DNA of 50,936 nucleotides, from NCBI GenBank assembly GCA_027483345.1, contig JAIXUV010000040.1:1-50936 (forward strand). The letters are read 5' to 3'. Made by a program: the position numbers and the translations under genes. Under the pieces are notes generated by a model. The model was not told the origin of the DNA, did not search any database, and was given only the letters and a program-made list of their open reading frames with translations. This DNA is from Verrucomicrobiales bacterium (GTDB lineage: Bacteria > Verrucomicrobiota > Verrucomicrobiia > Limisphaerales > UBA9464). Within the stretch, counting starts at the first letter, position 1, and each line of letters starts with the position of its first letter. Below are positions 8,751-20,500 of this stretch, piece after piece.

Positions 8751-8780
8751 CGCAGTCGGGTTGGATACACGCCGACTGCG
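8751..8780. repeat. Perfect 9-bp inverted repeat near the left end of the island
   Basis: cgcagtcgg (8751-8759) and ccgactgcg (8772-8780) pair perfectly around a 12-base loop, just after the HTH gene. A 12-base direct repeat tgttgggaattt occurs at 8432-8443 and 8731-8742, bracketing the HTH gene. It could be a terminator without a clear T-run, or part of a recombinase or regulator site. Confidence 0.5.
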
Positions 8781-8816
8781 AGAAATCCTCCATCGTAAGA
8801 GTCTCAACCCGGCCCA

Positions 8817-9215
8817 TCAGGCGATCAGCGGCAGGCCCTTGGGTGTCGTGCCGTCGAGAGCCAAGTGCGAGAGATATGAAAGGGCCATGGTTTGGATGGT
8901 GAGTGCGGTATCCGGATGCAGCCGGTCTGTGTGCTTACCGAACGCGCCGTAGGTCACCGCTCCCCCACAGGCAAGGCTATGGAACACCGCGCGATGGTTG
9001 GGACTCGTGGCTGGTTCCAAAATGTCGGGCAAAGAAGCGCACGCGGCTCCCAGCGCGGCGAAGGAAGCGACTTGGAGGAGGTCTAAACTCTGGAGAAGCT
9101 CGCCAAGGTTCGTTGGCGGGTTCTGGGACTCCATGATTTTGGAAATCTGCCAGAGCAAGTTTAGTCCAGCCCCGACGCCCGCGCCGACGGCCGCATGCCG
9201 TTTAAAGTTAGCCAT
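8817..9215 (-). CDS. YdjM/DUF457-like membrane protein
   Basis: This 132-residue protein starts at ATG 9215 (MANFKRHAAVGAGVGAGLNL); an open extension upstream lacks family features. The N-terminal MxxFKxHxxxG, the central SLPDILEP, HRAVFHSLACG and the end YLSHLALDGTTPKGLPLI match the DUF457/YdjM family. Members are predicted metal-dependent, membrane-bound hydrolases with conserved histidines and aspartates (here H7, D64 or so, H74 and H79, H116, D119). Hydrophobic stretches suggest two to three membrane helices. The family's biochemical function is unknown. Confidence 0.75.
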   Translation of the reverse strand: MANFKRHAAVGAGVGAGLNLLWQISKIMESQNPPTNLGELLQSLDLLQVASFAALGAACASLPDILEPATSPNHRAVFHSLACGGAVTYGAFGKHTDRLHPDTALTIQTMALSYLSHLALDGTTPKGLPLIA

Positions 9216-9704
9216 GACTCGTTCTAGAAGAAGCCGTAGGACATTGCCGGTCCTACGGCAACGATTTCCTCCGATGATTTCCTTTCCGGATTCCGGCTGA
9301 AGGATTGAGCCGGGTATGCAGGCCCAAGTGCGAATTTTGAGGGCGCAACCAGTTCGCGGCACTTCGCTGGCCCAACCGTCCAGAACAGCAAGTCGAGTTT
9401 GCGCGCCTTTAGGCAACCGCTGGGACGATTCCGCAGCGCGGCGATCCTCCCGACTACCGACATCTGCCCGCCAATTCGGTCCCGATCTAGCGGCGGCCGA
9501 AGGCCAACACGCACTGCCCCCTTCGACTCCACTGCGAACCTCCGTGAACCGCTCCCGGCATAATTGAAGCCTTTGGCCGCTTCGGACCCAATCGTCCCGT
9601 ACACCCTACCTTCGATCCTGTCATCCTACCCGAAGAACGAAGGCATGGAAGAACGACCCCGGGTAGACGCCCGCTTCAGGCTTGGGTCCTCATCTTCGCG
9701 AGCC
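9216..9704. other. Intergenic region without a recognisable gene
   Basis: This 489-base gap between the DUF457-like gene and the LysR stop codon has short open frames on both strands, but none has a domain, a good ribosome site or codon use convincing enough to call. It may be the remains of a deleted gene. Confidence 0.4.
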
Positions 9705-10628
9705 CTAGCTGGCGTTTGCGGTCTCAATGCCAGAGGCCTTACAGACATCGACGAGTTGAGTGATGAGGACGTCGTCCACAAGTCGATGCCAGGCCACCGT
9801 GAAGTCCATCAGATGTACTGGATCGTTCAGCAAGACAAACTGGACGCCGGGCAATCGAAGCTGCCGGAGATCGTCGAAGACGAGAGCGACGCTCTTTCCG
9901 TCTCCGATCTGAGTGAAGGGATCCGCAGAATCCACGGACTCGGAGATAGACCTCGGTCGAATACGCGACCGTCGCAGGCATTCCTCAATCCAGCGCCGCT
10001 TCAGCGGGAACTTCTTGCGTGCAGGGAGGATCAAGCTTTGCCCGTCCAACGCGCACCACGGGAGCTCGGTGTTGTGTGCGATTGGATGCCCTTGGACAAC
10101 AGCCGCTGAGAGGCGCATTTGGCACAGGGTCCGCTGGCGGAGTTCGGGGCGGTGACGTGGCATGGGGGCCCCAATGAAGGCGATATCCAACGTTCCACTT
10201 TCGAGACCCATAACCGCCTCGGATGGAAGCAGATTGGTAATTTCTATGGTTACGTCGGGTCTCAACCGTCGAAGCTGGGCCATCGCGGTGGGCTGGAAGA
10301 CCAAGTTTAATGGGTGGCTTCCAATCCTTAACGGTTTCAGGTCGTCCTGATGGATCGCCACTGAGGCGTGGCAACGACTGGCAGCCTCGATTAGGCGTTG
10401 AGCTTCTGGAAGCAACCGTCCCCCTGCGGTGGTCATCCGCACCGAGTGGGCGTCCCTCAAGAACAACGCCACACCGAAAATGCGCTCCAGTTCCTGAATT
10501 CTTCGAGTTAGCGCCGACTGAGAGACCCTGAGATGATCGGCTGCAGTGGCAAAATTGCGTCCAGAGGCCACTGCAACAAACGCTTCTATCTGCTTAATCT
10601 CCAACGTGTTGCGTGCTGTTTCTGTCAT
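9705..10628 (-). CDS. LysR-family transcriptional regulator
   Basis: This 307-residue protein has the normal LysR length. The N-terminal winged helix spans about residues 5-62 (IEAFVAVASGRNFATAADHLRVSQSALTRRIQELE), followed by the periplasmic-binding-like effector domain starting LRIGSHP. The ATG at 10628 (MTETARN) is preferred because the upstream alternative at 10652 is TTG. There is no adjacent divergent enzyme gene to suggest a target: the divergent neighbour is the beta-helix/Rhs operon some 400 bases away, which it might regulate. The effector is unknown. Confidence 0.9.
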   Translation of the reverse strand: MTETARNTLEIKQIEAFVAVASGRNFATAADHLRVSQSALTRRIQELERIFGVALFLRDAHSVRMTTAGGRLLPEAQRLIEAASRCHASVAIHQDDLKPLRIGSHPLNLVFQPTAMAQLRRLRPDVTIEITNLLPSEAVMGLESGTLDIAFIGAPMPRHRPELRQRTLCQMRLSAAVVQGHPIAHNTELPWCALDGQSLILPARKKFPLKRRWIEECLRRSRIRPRSISESVDSADPFTQIGDGKSVALVFDDLRQLRLPGVQFVLLNDPVHLMDFTVAWHRLVDDVLITQLVDVCKASGIETANAS

Positions 10629-10842
10629 TGTGGTCGATTGCGGTTTTTGCAACGTACGATTGCTGGCAACGCACTGGACGGATTGGACGGAGGTCTGATA
10701 GGTGTTTTCCGATTCAAAGTCAAAAACCCAAAACGAACCCCCACCTGGAAGGATTCAGAGCTTCCAACAGGACGTTGCAAGTAACTACCGAGACTACGTG
10801 CTTAACCAAGCGGCCCAATGGTGAGCCCGCGACTAGACTGAC

Positions 10843-10868
10843 GAATGTCATGTCGTTCCATGACATTC
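10843..10868. promoter_or_regulatory. Perfect 10-bp inverted repeat upstream of the Rhs operon
   Basis: gaatgtcatg (10843-10852) and catgacattc (10859-10868) are exact inverted copies with a six-base spacer. It lies in the 412-base gap between the divergent LysR gene and the beta-helix gene, about 170 bases before the latter. The dyad is a good regulator site candidate. The sequence from about 10925 to 11040 is markedly AT-rich and probably holds the operon promoter, but I cannot fix -35/-10 boxes. Confidence 0.5.
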
Positions 10869-11040
10869 CTCACAGGATCTGCTCTGGGGTCTCAGCAGGT
10901 CTCATGGCCGAGAACACTCTCTTGTTTTAAAGCTTTAGATACTAAAGGTAGATCTATTTGGGGAAAAGACTCTTTTGATCGTTTAATTGGTAAGAAACGC
11001 TTGGGCTCGCTAAAATTCCAAATTAAGCTTTAGTCTGGTT

Positions 11041-14000
11041 ATGAAGAAAAGCGAAATCAATTCCGTCCGTATCAACATGCTGGCCCACAGTATATCGTCT
11101 CCATTGAGACATTCGCGAGCCACGTGCGCGGTCTCCTGTTTCTTTTTCCTTCTCTCCGTAAGCATTGGTGCCGCTGAAGTGCAACTAGCAGAAGCTGCGG
11201 GGCCGTCGTCTACATTGGTGCGACAAGAGACGGTGAATCAAGCAGGTAGAGCAACTGAGAGCGTGTCCACCAATTTGTTTGTTGAGTTAGCAAATGGTCT
11301 CAACTATTTCGATGGAAAGGAATGGCTCCCAACAGATACTTCCTTGGAGCTTGAGCCGGGATATGCAAAAGCTTGGAAAGGTCAGCACAAGGTAACCTTC
11401 GCCGCAGAGCTAAACTGCGGGGGCGCGGTTGCAATCGAGCTTCCGGATGGTGAAAGAATGCGTAGTCAAATCTACGGAATCGCCTACTACAACAGTCGAA
11501 CAGGTGAATCTGTATTGATCGCGGGACTACAAGATTCTCAAGCTTGGCTGATTGATTCCAATCGCATACTCTATCCCAACGCCTTCCAGGGATTTTCTGC
11601 CGATGTCCGTTATACCTACACCCGGGACGGAGTAGAGCAAGATGTTATTCTTCGGGAATCGCCGCCGCCGCCTTCGGAGTTCGGCTGGGACCCCACTGAT
11701 GTGCGGTTGGAAGTTTGGACGGAATTCTCCACCCGAAATCAGCCCAAACCCGTACTCGTGCATGGTACTACGCAGCATGCTGATCCAGAGCCAGACGAGC
11801 TGATGAGTTTCGGGACGATGGAGATGGCAGAGGGGCGTGCATTCACCGTCGGAGAAGAAGATGTGGCGTTAGCGTTGGTCCACAAACGCTGGGTGCAATT
11901 AGAGGATGGACGTTCATTTCTTGTCGAAACAGTCGGCGTGCCGGCAATTGCAGACGCGCTGGAGATTCTCCCAGAGCCCACTAAACGGTCCGGTGCCAGC
12001 ATAAAGTTTCCACGGTTCAAGGATCGGCTGCAGGCATTTCTTTCGACGCCAAAATCCGAGCCTCGAAAGCAACAAGCAAAGATTCAATCAATAGTCGGTT
12101 CCGATAAGTTGCTGGCGTTGAACCAGATGCCAGGCGTCGTTCTGGACTACCAGCTTACACTGAGCACTGGCCAAACCAACTATACGTTTCGAGGTGACAC
12201 GACCTATCTTGTGACCGGTACAGTTGATCTTTTCGGCACAACCACGCTTGAGGGTGGAACCGTGGTCAAGTACACGGCGACCAATAGCCCTCGCCTCAAT
12301 ATTCAGGGAGCACTATCGAGTCGAACAAGCCGATACCGTCCCGCGGTTTTCACTGCAGTCGACGACAATTCCGTAGGAGAAGTGATTAGCGGATCCACTG
12401 GAAATCCGGGCACGACTGCGTATGGTACCTACGCGCTTCGTTTCCTCAATACCGGGGTCAGTCACAAGGTGGAACACGTTCGAGTGCGGAATGCCTCCTA
12501 TGGCATCGGTTTCGGAGGTAGTCTTTCAAACACTGTCTTCAATGCTCAATTTGTTCGCTGTCAGTTTCCGATATCGAGCACCGGGACAGGATCGGTCGGC
12601 GTGTACAACGTTCTTGTTGATGCTGGCCTAGCGGGTGGGCACGTGTTCAGTGGGGCTTCGACAACTCCCTTCGTGATGGAGCATGGCACTTTGCACAATA
12701 CCCCAAGCTTGCTGTCTTCCTGCACACTCAGTGCACGAAACAGTCTTCTTGTCGCGATCACCACGGTGCAGAGCTACACAGGGTCTGGTAACACACAAGG
12801 CAACTTCCAAACAGGTACGGCGTCAGGGCTTTTTCAACCAGTTCTTGCCGGAAACTTCTACCTTGCATCTGGCAGTCCCCATCGAAATGCCGGCCAGACA
12901 TCGATCGACTCAACCCTGAGAAGAGAGATACGTGAGATGACGAGCCATCCTCCAATCGACTTGCTCCAGTCCTTCACTGGAACTACGACTTTGGCTCCTC
13001 AGGCTTTGCGAGATGTAGACGTCCCTGACCGTGGATACCACTATGCCCCAATTGATTATATTCTTTCAGGGCGGACGTTGACCAGCGGCACCTTAGCGTT
13101 AACAAACGGGGTTGCGGTTGCTGCCTATGGGGCCAGTGGGCTGATCCTAGGAAACAGTGCGGTATTTATAAGCGACGGACAAGCAGAGCGTCTCAATCGA
13201 TTGTTGCGATATCAGAATGTTCAAGAGCAGCCTGTCCTGTATGGTGGTCAGCTAGGTTCTAGCTGGTTCAGCCTCAGTCTTCAAAGCACACGCCCGGTAC
13301 TTAGGTTGTGGTACACCGAACACCCCACCATGGGCGAAGCAACTGGCCCTCGAACCCTTCTGAGCAGTGATGTCCATTTCCTTGGGTCTCTTTCTCTACG
13401 CGATTGCCAGTTCCTCGGAAGCCGGATTCGCCTGGGCGAAAGCACTTCTAGCGGAGGCTACGTTCAAACTGTCACCATGAACAACAATCTCTCAGACAGA
13501 GGTGAAGTTTATTTTAGCAAATGGTACTACTCTGTGGATACATGGCTGACGGTTAACATGTGGAACAATCTCTTCCGTTCTGGTTCGGTAACTCTCAACT
13601 ACGATTTCCACTCCGGTGGAGCGAATCCGACTTGGACGATTCGCGACAACGTTTTTGATAGCGTTACTGTCTCGCGAAGCGGATCTGGGCTCTCGTATAT
13701 GAGTCACTCTCACAACGGGTACATAAATTCAACCGCAATGTCGGGTGGTGGAACTAACGATATTGTGCTAGGTAGCTTCACATATGCGTCGCCTTCTGGT
13801 GGGCTTGGCTTGTGGTACCATGGCCAAACCAACTTTCTAAACGCCGGTTCTCGTACAGCATCGACTGCGGGGCTTTTTCATCACACGACAGAAAGCTCGA
13901 GAGCAAAGGAGGATTCAACTGCGGTTGATATTGGATTTCACTATGTCTCCACAAGTGTTGATGGGCAACCCATCGATTCGGATGGAGATGGAGTCCCTGA

Positions 14001-14130
14001 CTATAGTGAAGACCGTAACGGAAACGGAAACAGCACCATTGAAGCAGGCGAAACATTTTGGAATGGCTACAATTCGGCTGGTGGTCTCATTGGGGCTCCA
14101 GCGTTTCAGATCTACACCCCGCTTCGCTAA
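11041..14130 (+). CDS. Large exported beta-helix-type protein with calcium-binding tail
   Basis: This 1029-residue protein has a hydrophobic signal segment around residues 28-48 (CAVSCFFFLLSVSIGAAEV), following a long positively charged leader. The first 350 residues are a soluble domain (EWLPTDTSLELEPGYAKAWKG). The region from about 375 to 960 has repetitive short strands typical of right-handed parallel beta-helices (TTLEGGTVVKYT; SNTVFNAQFVRC; DNVFDSVTVS). The C-terminus has a calcium-binding motif, DSDGDGVPDYSEDRNGNGN. It is first in an operon with the EF-hand protein and the Rhs giant, so it probably serves display, adhesion or export of that system. The exact role is unknown. Confidence 0.75.
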   Translation: MKKSEINSVRINMLAHSISSPLRHSRATCAVSCFFFLLSVSIGAAEVQLAEAAGPSSTLVRQETVNQAGRATESVSTNLFVELANGLNYFDGKEWLPTDTSLELEPGYAKAWKGQHKVTFAAELNCGGAVAIELPDGERMRSQIYGIAYYNSRTGESVLIAGLQDSQAWLIDSNRILYPNAFQGFSADVRYTYTRDGVEQDVILRESPPPPSEFGWDPTDVRLEVWTEFSTRNQPKPVLVHGTTQHADPEPDELMSFGTMEMAEGRAFTVGEEDVALALVHKRWVQLEDGRSFLVETVGVPAIADALEILPEPTKRSGASIKFPRFKDRLQAFLSTPKSEPRKQQAKIQSIVGSDKLLALNQMPGVVLDYQLTLSTGQTNYTFRGDTTYLVTGTVDLFGTTTLEGGTVVKYTATNSPRLNIQGALSSRTSRYRPAVFTAVDDNSVGEVISGSTGNPGTTAYGTYALRFLNTGVSHKVEHVRVRNASYGIGFGGSLSNTVFNAQFVRCQFPISSTGTGSVGVYNVLVDAGLAGGHVFSGASTTPFVMEHGTLHNTPSLLSSCTLSARNSLLVAITTVQSYTGSGNTQGNFQTGTASGLFQPVLAGNFYLASGSPHRNAGQTSIDSTLRREIREMTSHPPIDLLQSFTGTTTLAPQALRDVDVPDRGYHYAPIDYILSGRTLTSGTLALTNGVAVAAYGASGLILGNSAVFISDGQAERLNRLLRYQNVQEQPVLYGGQLGSSWFSLSLQSTRPVLRLWYTEHPTMGEATGPRTLLSSDVHFLGSLSLRDCQFLGSRIRLGESTSSGGYVQTVTMNNNLSDRGEVYFSKWYYSVDTWLTVNMWNNLFRSGSVTLNYDFHSGGANPTWTIRDNVFDSVTVSRSGSGLSYMSHSHNGYINSTAMSGGGTNDIVLGSFTYASPSGGLGLWYHGQTNFLNAGSRTASTAGLFHHTTESSRAKEDSTAVDIGFHYVSTSVDGQPIDSDGDGVPDYSEDRNGNGNSTIEAGETFWNGYNSAGGLIGAPAFQIYTPLR

Positions 14131-14151
14131 TAGCCTGAGACCCGACATTCT

Positions 14152-14526
14152 ATGAAAGCACTGATTGTTCTTGTTGGCGCTTCTCTCTTACTTCATGCAG
14201 CCGCGGAAGAGTTCAAACCTATTCGGAAGTATGAAACAAACTCTGTGCCCGAGCGTCTCGTCCAAAAACATGATGCCAACACCAATGGCGTCATCGATAT
14301 CCACGAACGTAAAGAGTATCTCCGCGAACGGGCCCGCGAGAGAAGGGCCGCAAGATTGAAAGCCGCGGAAGCTCGAGCACGTGCACCCCGCGTGCAGGGG
14401 GCCCCAGCTGCGTGGGACACCAACCGAAATGGAAAGATCGAACGCTTGGAGATTCTAGCTGCTGAGGCAGGTAGTCGAGAAAATGCCAGAACCAACAGAC
14501 TGAATAAACCCTCTAGGCAACCCTAA
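14152..14526 (+). CDS. Small exported EF-hand protein
   Basis: This 124-residue protein has a short signal peptide (MKALIVLVGASLLLHAAAEE, cleavage near 18). Two EF-hand loops are readable: DANTNGVIDIHE (about 42-53) and DTNRNGKIERLE (about 89-100). The linker between them is strongly basic (RERARERRAARLKAAEARARA) and probably helical. It is 21 bases after the beta-helix gene and 11 bases before the Rhs gene, so the three are co-transcribed. It probably binds calcium in the periplasm or outside the cell and may assist folding of the larger partners. Confidence 0.8.
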   Translation: MKALIVLVGASLLLHAAAEEFKPIRKYETNSVPERLVQKHDANTNGVIDIHERKEYLRERARERRAARLKAAEARARAPRVQGAPAAWDTNRNGKIERLEILAAEAGSRENARTNRLNKPSRQP

Positions 14527-14537
14527 AGTTTGACCTC

Positions 14538-17500
14538 ATGAAAAGAGTCTGCACCTTCTTCGCCTGGATCCCACTGGTAATTGCTCTCGTCTCTGTCGGT
14601 TCCGCTCGGGCACAAGCCCCTTCAGCCACGCGATGGCAGAGGAACCCGATAACCCTGCCTGTAACCGTCAAGCTGACTGATATTTACGCAGAGACCAATA
14701 CAAATGTTCGGCTTACGCTGGCTGACGCATCGCTGACTCAGAATGGATACAACTGTCTTGAAGCCACCAACGCCCAGCTCGTAGTTGCTAACCTTAAGCC
14801 ACGACAAGAATATTGGCTTACCGTGGTGGGCAGCAACATCACCTCCTTCAATCTCGACCTCGATTGGATGGAGAACTGGACTCCGATTACCAGAAGAGCC
14901 CGGGCCGCAAAACCTAAGTCTTACCGAATGTTGATCAATCGTCAGCTCTCCACTGACGGTGCGATTGGTGCTATCTTCAACTCGAGCGCTTGTTCGGAAT
15001 ACACCAATACTTGGACTATTGAGTTGGTTGAACGTTTGCCGGCGAATTGGCGCTTGGAGGATGGCAGTGATGATCCACAGTTTGCCGCGGGCGATGGGGC
15101 TTGGGCAGAGATCGGGCCTGGGCGCAGCCAAGAGCGCAGTCGTGCTGCTATTTCGTGGAGTGTCGCCCTGGGCCGTCTCCTAGACGGCGGGGCTGCGGGG
15201 CGGATCAGCCTGCGGGAAACGGGAATTACTCCAGCGACCTTCACCCGAAGCAATCTCTTCTTCACAACGGGTAGCGAAATTGTTCGGGATCAAGTGCGAA
15301 TTGTTACTGAGACAACCAATAGCCCGGTGATTCAACAGGTCTTTGCGACTCAAACCTTTGTTGATTTCGTACAGTTGACCAACTATGGCGGCGTCGAGCT
15401 CCGATTCTACCGTACCAATCAAGTCGGTACCGCGACAAATTCCTCCGGGCACTTTACCAGCTTCTCAGGTAACCCGTTTGTGGTTTGGGCCATTGTGAAC
15501 CCGGTTCCGGCAACATCGACAACACCAGCCGGTACCAATGAACTCCAGATCATCGAACGTCGAAATGGTCTAAACCGAACCAACCAGATCGTCTACAACC
15601 CATCCGGAACGACGAATACGTGGGTCCTGCGATATGGCACGGGCTCCGAACGCCGAGTTGAGCAACGTGGAGTTGTGGTCAATACCAGCCCGGCTACGAA
15701 TAGAATCGAAACGGTTGACATCCGCTACGAAGGCACGACGAATGTCGCTTATAGGGCGATCGAGACCTACACACGAATGCCTTGGGGCTTCGAATTGACC
15801 CGAACCGAAACCGATCCGGACAACAATCCGGTGACCAACGACAGCTTGGTCACCACTATGGAATATTATACGGACGTCAATGACATCTATACCTACGGGA
15901 AACTGATGTCGACTGTCCATCCCGATGGGAATTGGGAGAAGCGAATCTATGACGACGATATTATTGGTAGCGGCCTAGGAACCCTGCTCTGTATCCTTCG
16001 GCCAAACAAGAACTCGCCCGCCACGCCGGCCGACGCTGAGATATCGAACTCGGTAAGCGATTGGATGTCATCAACTGGAAGCGACGACCTATATTCAGTT
16101 GGAACAATCAACACCCACTGGCGTCAGTTTTCTGACTATCCCGTCTGGGTAAGGGAGAGGCAACTGTCTAACATGACTTTTTCGGATTTATATGTCGGCG
16201 AGGTCAATTTCTCGACAGACATGTTGGACATTAACGAGGACGGCACGTGGGCAATTGGCACCCAGACCGTCAGCTATTCGCAGGACGACGAGTTTGGTTA
16301 TGCCAACAAGCCAATAGCCCAAGACACATCTGGAAGACAAGCCAGAGAGGCAAGCTTTTACCAGGGAGGAACATATAACCCAGGGAGCAGGACCTTTACA
16401 GCAAGTACGAATGCGATCTCCGACGGCCCGGTTTGGAGAAAGTCCACTGTCTATGGTGGACCGGATACCGATCTTTCGCTCGGGGGCGATGAAGGATTCT
16501 ACCTGAGTATGCTTGAGGGGGAACCAGTAGTTTGTGAGATTCTTGGGAACATTGTATATACGAACCGTTCGTGGCGCATCAACGAGGTCTTCCAGGACGG
16601 CAATTTAGTGCTTCGTGAACGACTCGTTCTTAGCGCACTTACCGGAAACCCGACAAATGAGGCCACGTTCTCCTTGATTGAGCAGTGGGTCTACCAAAAT
16701 GACACGCTCGGTCATCCGACAAATGTAATTTGGTTTGATGGTGCATCTGGAGTTAGCAGGGTGATTTATCGAGCGGATTACAGAGGGGGCTCTACCTTTG
16801 ATACAGATCTTAAGCTGTGGGAGGAAGATGAACAAGGAATACGTACAACCTATAGTTACGATTCTCTAAAGCGTGTAGTCTCAAGCGTGAAGGAAGGAAT
16901 CTCCGCCAGTGGTTCGTTTCCCGCGCAGCAAGCCATCACCAACTCTTTTACTTTGGACGCCCGTGGACAACAGTTGACGGACAGTCTCTCCGCGGTTGGT
17001 GTTAGCATTTCTTCGTCTCAACAATTGGACCTGGCCGGACGGCCAATTCGGGTTGTAGAGACCAACGGCCTTGTAACGACAATGTTATATGAACTTGGAG
17101 GTCGTAAGGTTACCACAACCCTACCCTCGGGGGCTACCGAGATCACGGAATACTATTTAGACCGTCGCTTGGCAAGCCGAACAGGGACGGCAATTGTTAA
17201 TGAGTTTCACGACTGGCGCTATGTCAGCGGCGGAGGCGGAATAAGTCCCGAGGACGATCGTGAACGAACAGGACCAGATTCAGGTCGGGTTCAGATTGAG
17301 CATCTTGTGCGCTATGCGTCCGCGACCTCCCCTCGCTATCGACTTGAAGGTACGGATTGGAAAAATGATACAAACCGGGTGGAAGTGTTGGACTGGTCAT
17401 TGACAAATAAGGTTGTACAGTACATTGGATGGTACGATCCATATAATGCGCTACCGGACTTTGTTCGATCAGTGACCAGAAGGACCCAAGCTGACTTGTC

Positions 17501-20500
17501 GATTGCATACGATTTCGCAGGAAGAACCAATGCTATCGGAGTTGAGATTCCAGCTGAAGGTGCTGTGGAGAATCCAGCTTTAACTGGCGCTTCGCAGCTG
17601 GATCCAGTTTCAACGAACCGTGTCACTCGCTTTCGGACCTATTTCAATCAGGTTGGCGGGACATGGTATGAATCTACAACCAACTTCACTTACAAAGAGA
17701 TCGGGAGTAGCAACATTACAGTCCTGGGGATCACCCGGCAACGTCTAAACAATTTTGCATCTGGCAATATTGTGTCAGAAACGATTGAGATCGATGTTGA
17801 CACAAACATTACCGTAACAACGATAACCGTAGACCGCGCCAATAAGCGGCTCACAGAGGTCACTGATATCGCCCAATCTTTACTAAACGCCACAAATATC
17901 ACAGTAAATGGGCTTCTTCAATGGCAGAGTACACCTACTGTTGCGCAACCAGTTCGGCTTGGGTACGATAGCATCGGTCGCGGCGTAGGATTTACCAACA
18001 CGCTTGGATTTTCGAAGGCGAAAGTGTTCAACTCAGCAGCGCAGCTAGCGTCCGAAACTGACTTCAGCGGTATAACAACAGTGTACACCTACCATCCGCA
18101 GAATTCTTCAGGGGCGGGCCAAATAGCAACAGCAATCAAAAACGGCAAGGTCACGCGATATAGCTATACTCCGCGAGGTGAGTTGACCCGAGTGTGGGGT
18201 GATATTCCCTATCCAGAAGAACGTTTGTACAACAACTATGGAGAAATGACAGAACTTCGGACGTTTCGCGGAGGTGCAGGTTGGAATGGCAATACTTGGC
18301 CGGCTTCCCCGGGATCGTTCGACCGCACCATCTGGGCTTATCAGGAGGCGACTGGTCTGATGACCAACAAGACGGATAATGCCAACCGCAGTGTTAATTA
18401 CACCTATTGGCAAGGGCTGTTGAAGACCCGCACTTGGGCTCGCGGTGGAACGGTTATGACCAACCGTTATAATCACCTTGGGGAAATCATTGGTATCGAC
18501 TATAGCGACTCGGTAACACCCGATGTAGCCTACGGACTCAACGTCGATGATGACAGTCAGTTCAGCCGAACTGGCAAACCTTTGATAACGGTTGATGGTT
18601 CAGGCACATGGGTCCATGCGTATGATCACGCAGACAGGTTGATCAGCAGTGTCTGCACCAATGGGCTCTTCAATGGCATTACCATCTCCAATCGAATCAA
18701 TGGTGTCTATGGAAGGGAGATGGTACGAGTTAGCGGTATCCCAACCTCTCTCGAGACACGTTTCGGATGGGACTCATTTGGTCGACTGAATTTGGTTACC
18801 AATGGTCTAGCTGGAGTTTCGTACGGCTATCTAGCCAACAGCGACCTGCTCCAAACCACCACGAGCCGGTACAATGGTTCCGCACCGATTCTCACGGCTA
18901 CACGTTCTTGGGACTTTGGTGTCCGACTGCGGGAGATTCGAAACGTTGCCGGAAATGTCGATGTCAGCCGCCACAATTACGTTTATGATGCAATGGGGCG
19001 GCGCACAGCCGCCACGCTCGAAGACGGCAGCCTTTGGTCCTATGACTACAACGACCGTGATGAAGTTATTGGCGGTCGCCATCTTTGGCCAGACGGCGCA
19101 CCTTTCGCTGGACAACAATATGCGTACAGTTACGACAACCTTGGCAATCGCTTGAATACGCTCACCGGCGGCGACGGTTCTGGCATCGGACAGCGGGCCA
19201 CCGCGTATGAAGTCAATGGGCTCAACCAGTATGCCAAGAGACATGTTCCGAGTACAGAAGATGTCATTGGCATCGCTAATGTGCCTGCGGTAGTTAGCGT
19301 TAACGGTGCAACCAATTGGGTTCATGAACGCCTTGAGTACTTCTGGCGTGACCTTCCGGTCACTAATAGCGCAGGACCTTCTTGGACTCCTGTGTGGGTA
19401 ACTGCGACCCAAGGCGCCAGCGTCACGAATAGTTCCACGAACTATCTGCTGACGGCACCAACCAATCAAGTCTTCAGCTATGACTTTGATGGCAACCTGA
19501 CAGGAGACTCACTTTGGAATTATGTTTGGGATGGCGAGAACCGGCTTCTCAGCGTCGAGAGCGTGACTGCTTTACCTGATGCAGGCCGTCGACGGGTGGA
19601 GTTCGCCTACGATCACCAGGGGCGGCGCATCGCAAAGAAAAGCTACATACGCAATGCTGGAACATGGCAGATGCAATCCAGTATATTGTTTGTCAGTGAC
19701 GGTTGGCAGCTGCTTGGCGAGCTCAACGCCACCAATAAGTCTGCAATCCGAAGCTTTTCGTGGGGACCCGACCTCTCCGGCGTAGAAATGAATCTTGGAG
19801 GCGTTGGTGGCTTAGCACTTCTTATCGATCATGGAACTGGAGAGGTCCACTACCCAAGTTATGATGGAATGGGAAACATTATCGCACTGGTGAGCAATGA
19901 TGTACAGATTAGCGCAAAATATCAATACGGGCCTTTTGGTGAAGTAATTCAGACAAGTGGGAACTATGCTCGAAAGAATCCATTTCGCTGGGCTACAAAA
20001 TTTGCGGACGAAGAAACTGGGCTCGTATACTTCGGACACCGCTACTATTCGCAAGCGACGGGACGTTGGATTAGCCGAGACCCTATCGGTGAGAGCGACT
20101 TGTTGAATCTCTATTGTTATGTTGGAAACAGGTCGATCGGATCGATTGACCCAGACGGTCTGGCACATTTCGCACTAGACTCTTCCGCCCCTCACGTTCA
20201 TATGGATCGGCGAGGCCCAAACGGTGGGCCGGCCTATTCCCTAAACATGTCGCTTGACTCCTCCGGTAGCATCTCTGTAGATGTCGGACCGAAAGGAAAT
20301 CATCCATACCCCGGAAAAGCGAAGGCGACACAGAATTGGGAACAAAGCTGGAACAATCCGAAGTTTAGAAATGGTGTTAATAATACTATAGATAATGAAA
20401 TGCGTAACATCCGAGACGCATTTGCAGCAGCCGGGCATAACAAGCAAAAGATAGCTGGTGCGGTATCAAGACAATCCAAACTCTCCAATCTCAAACGCTG

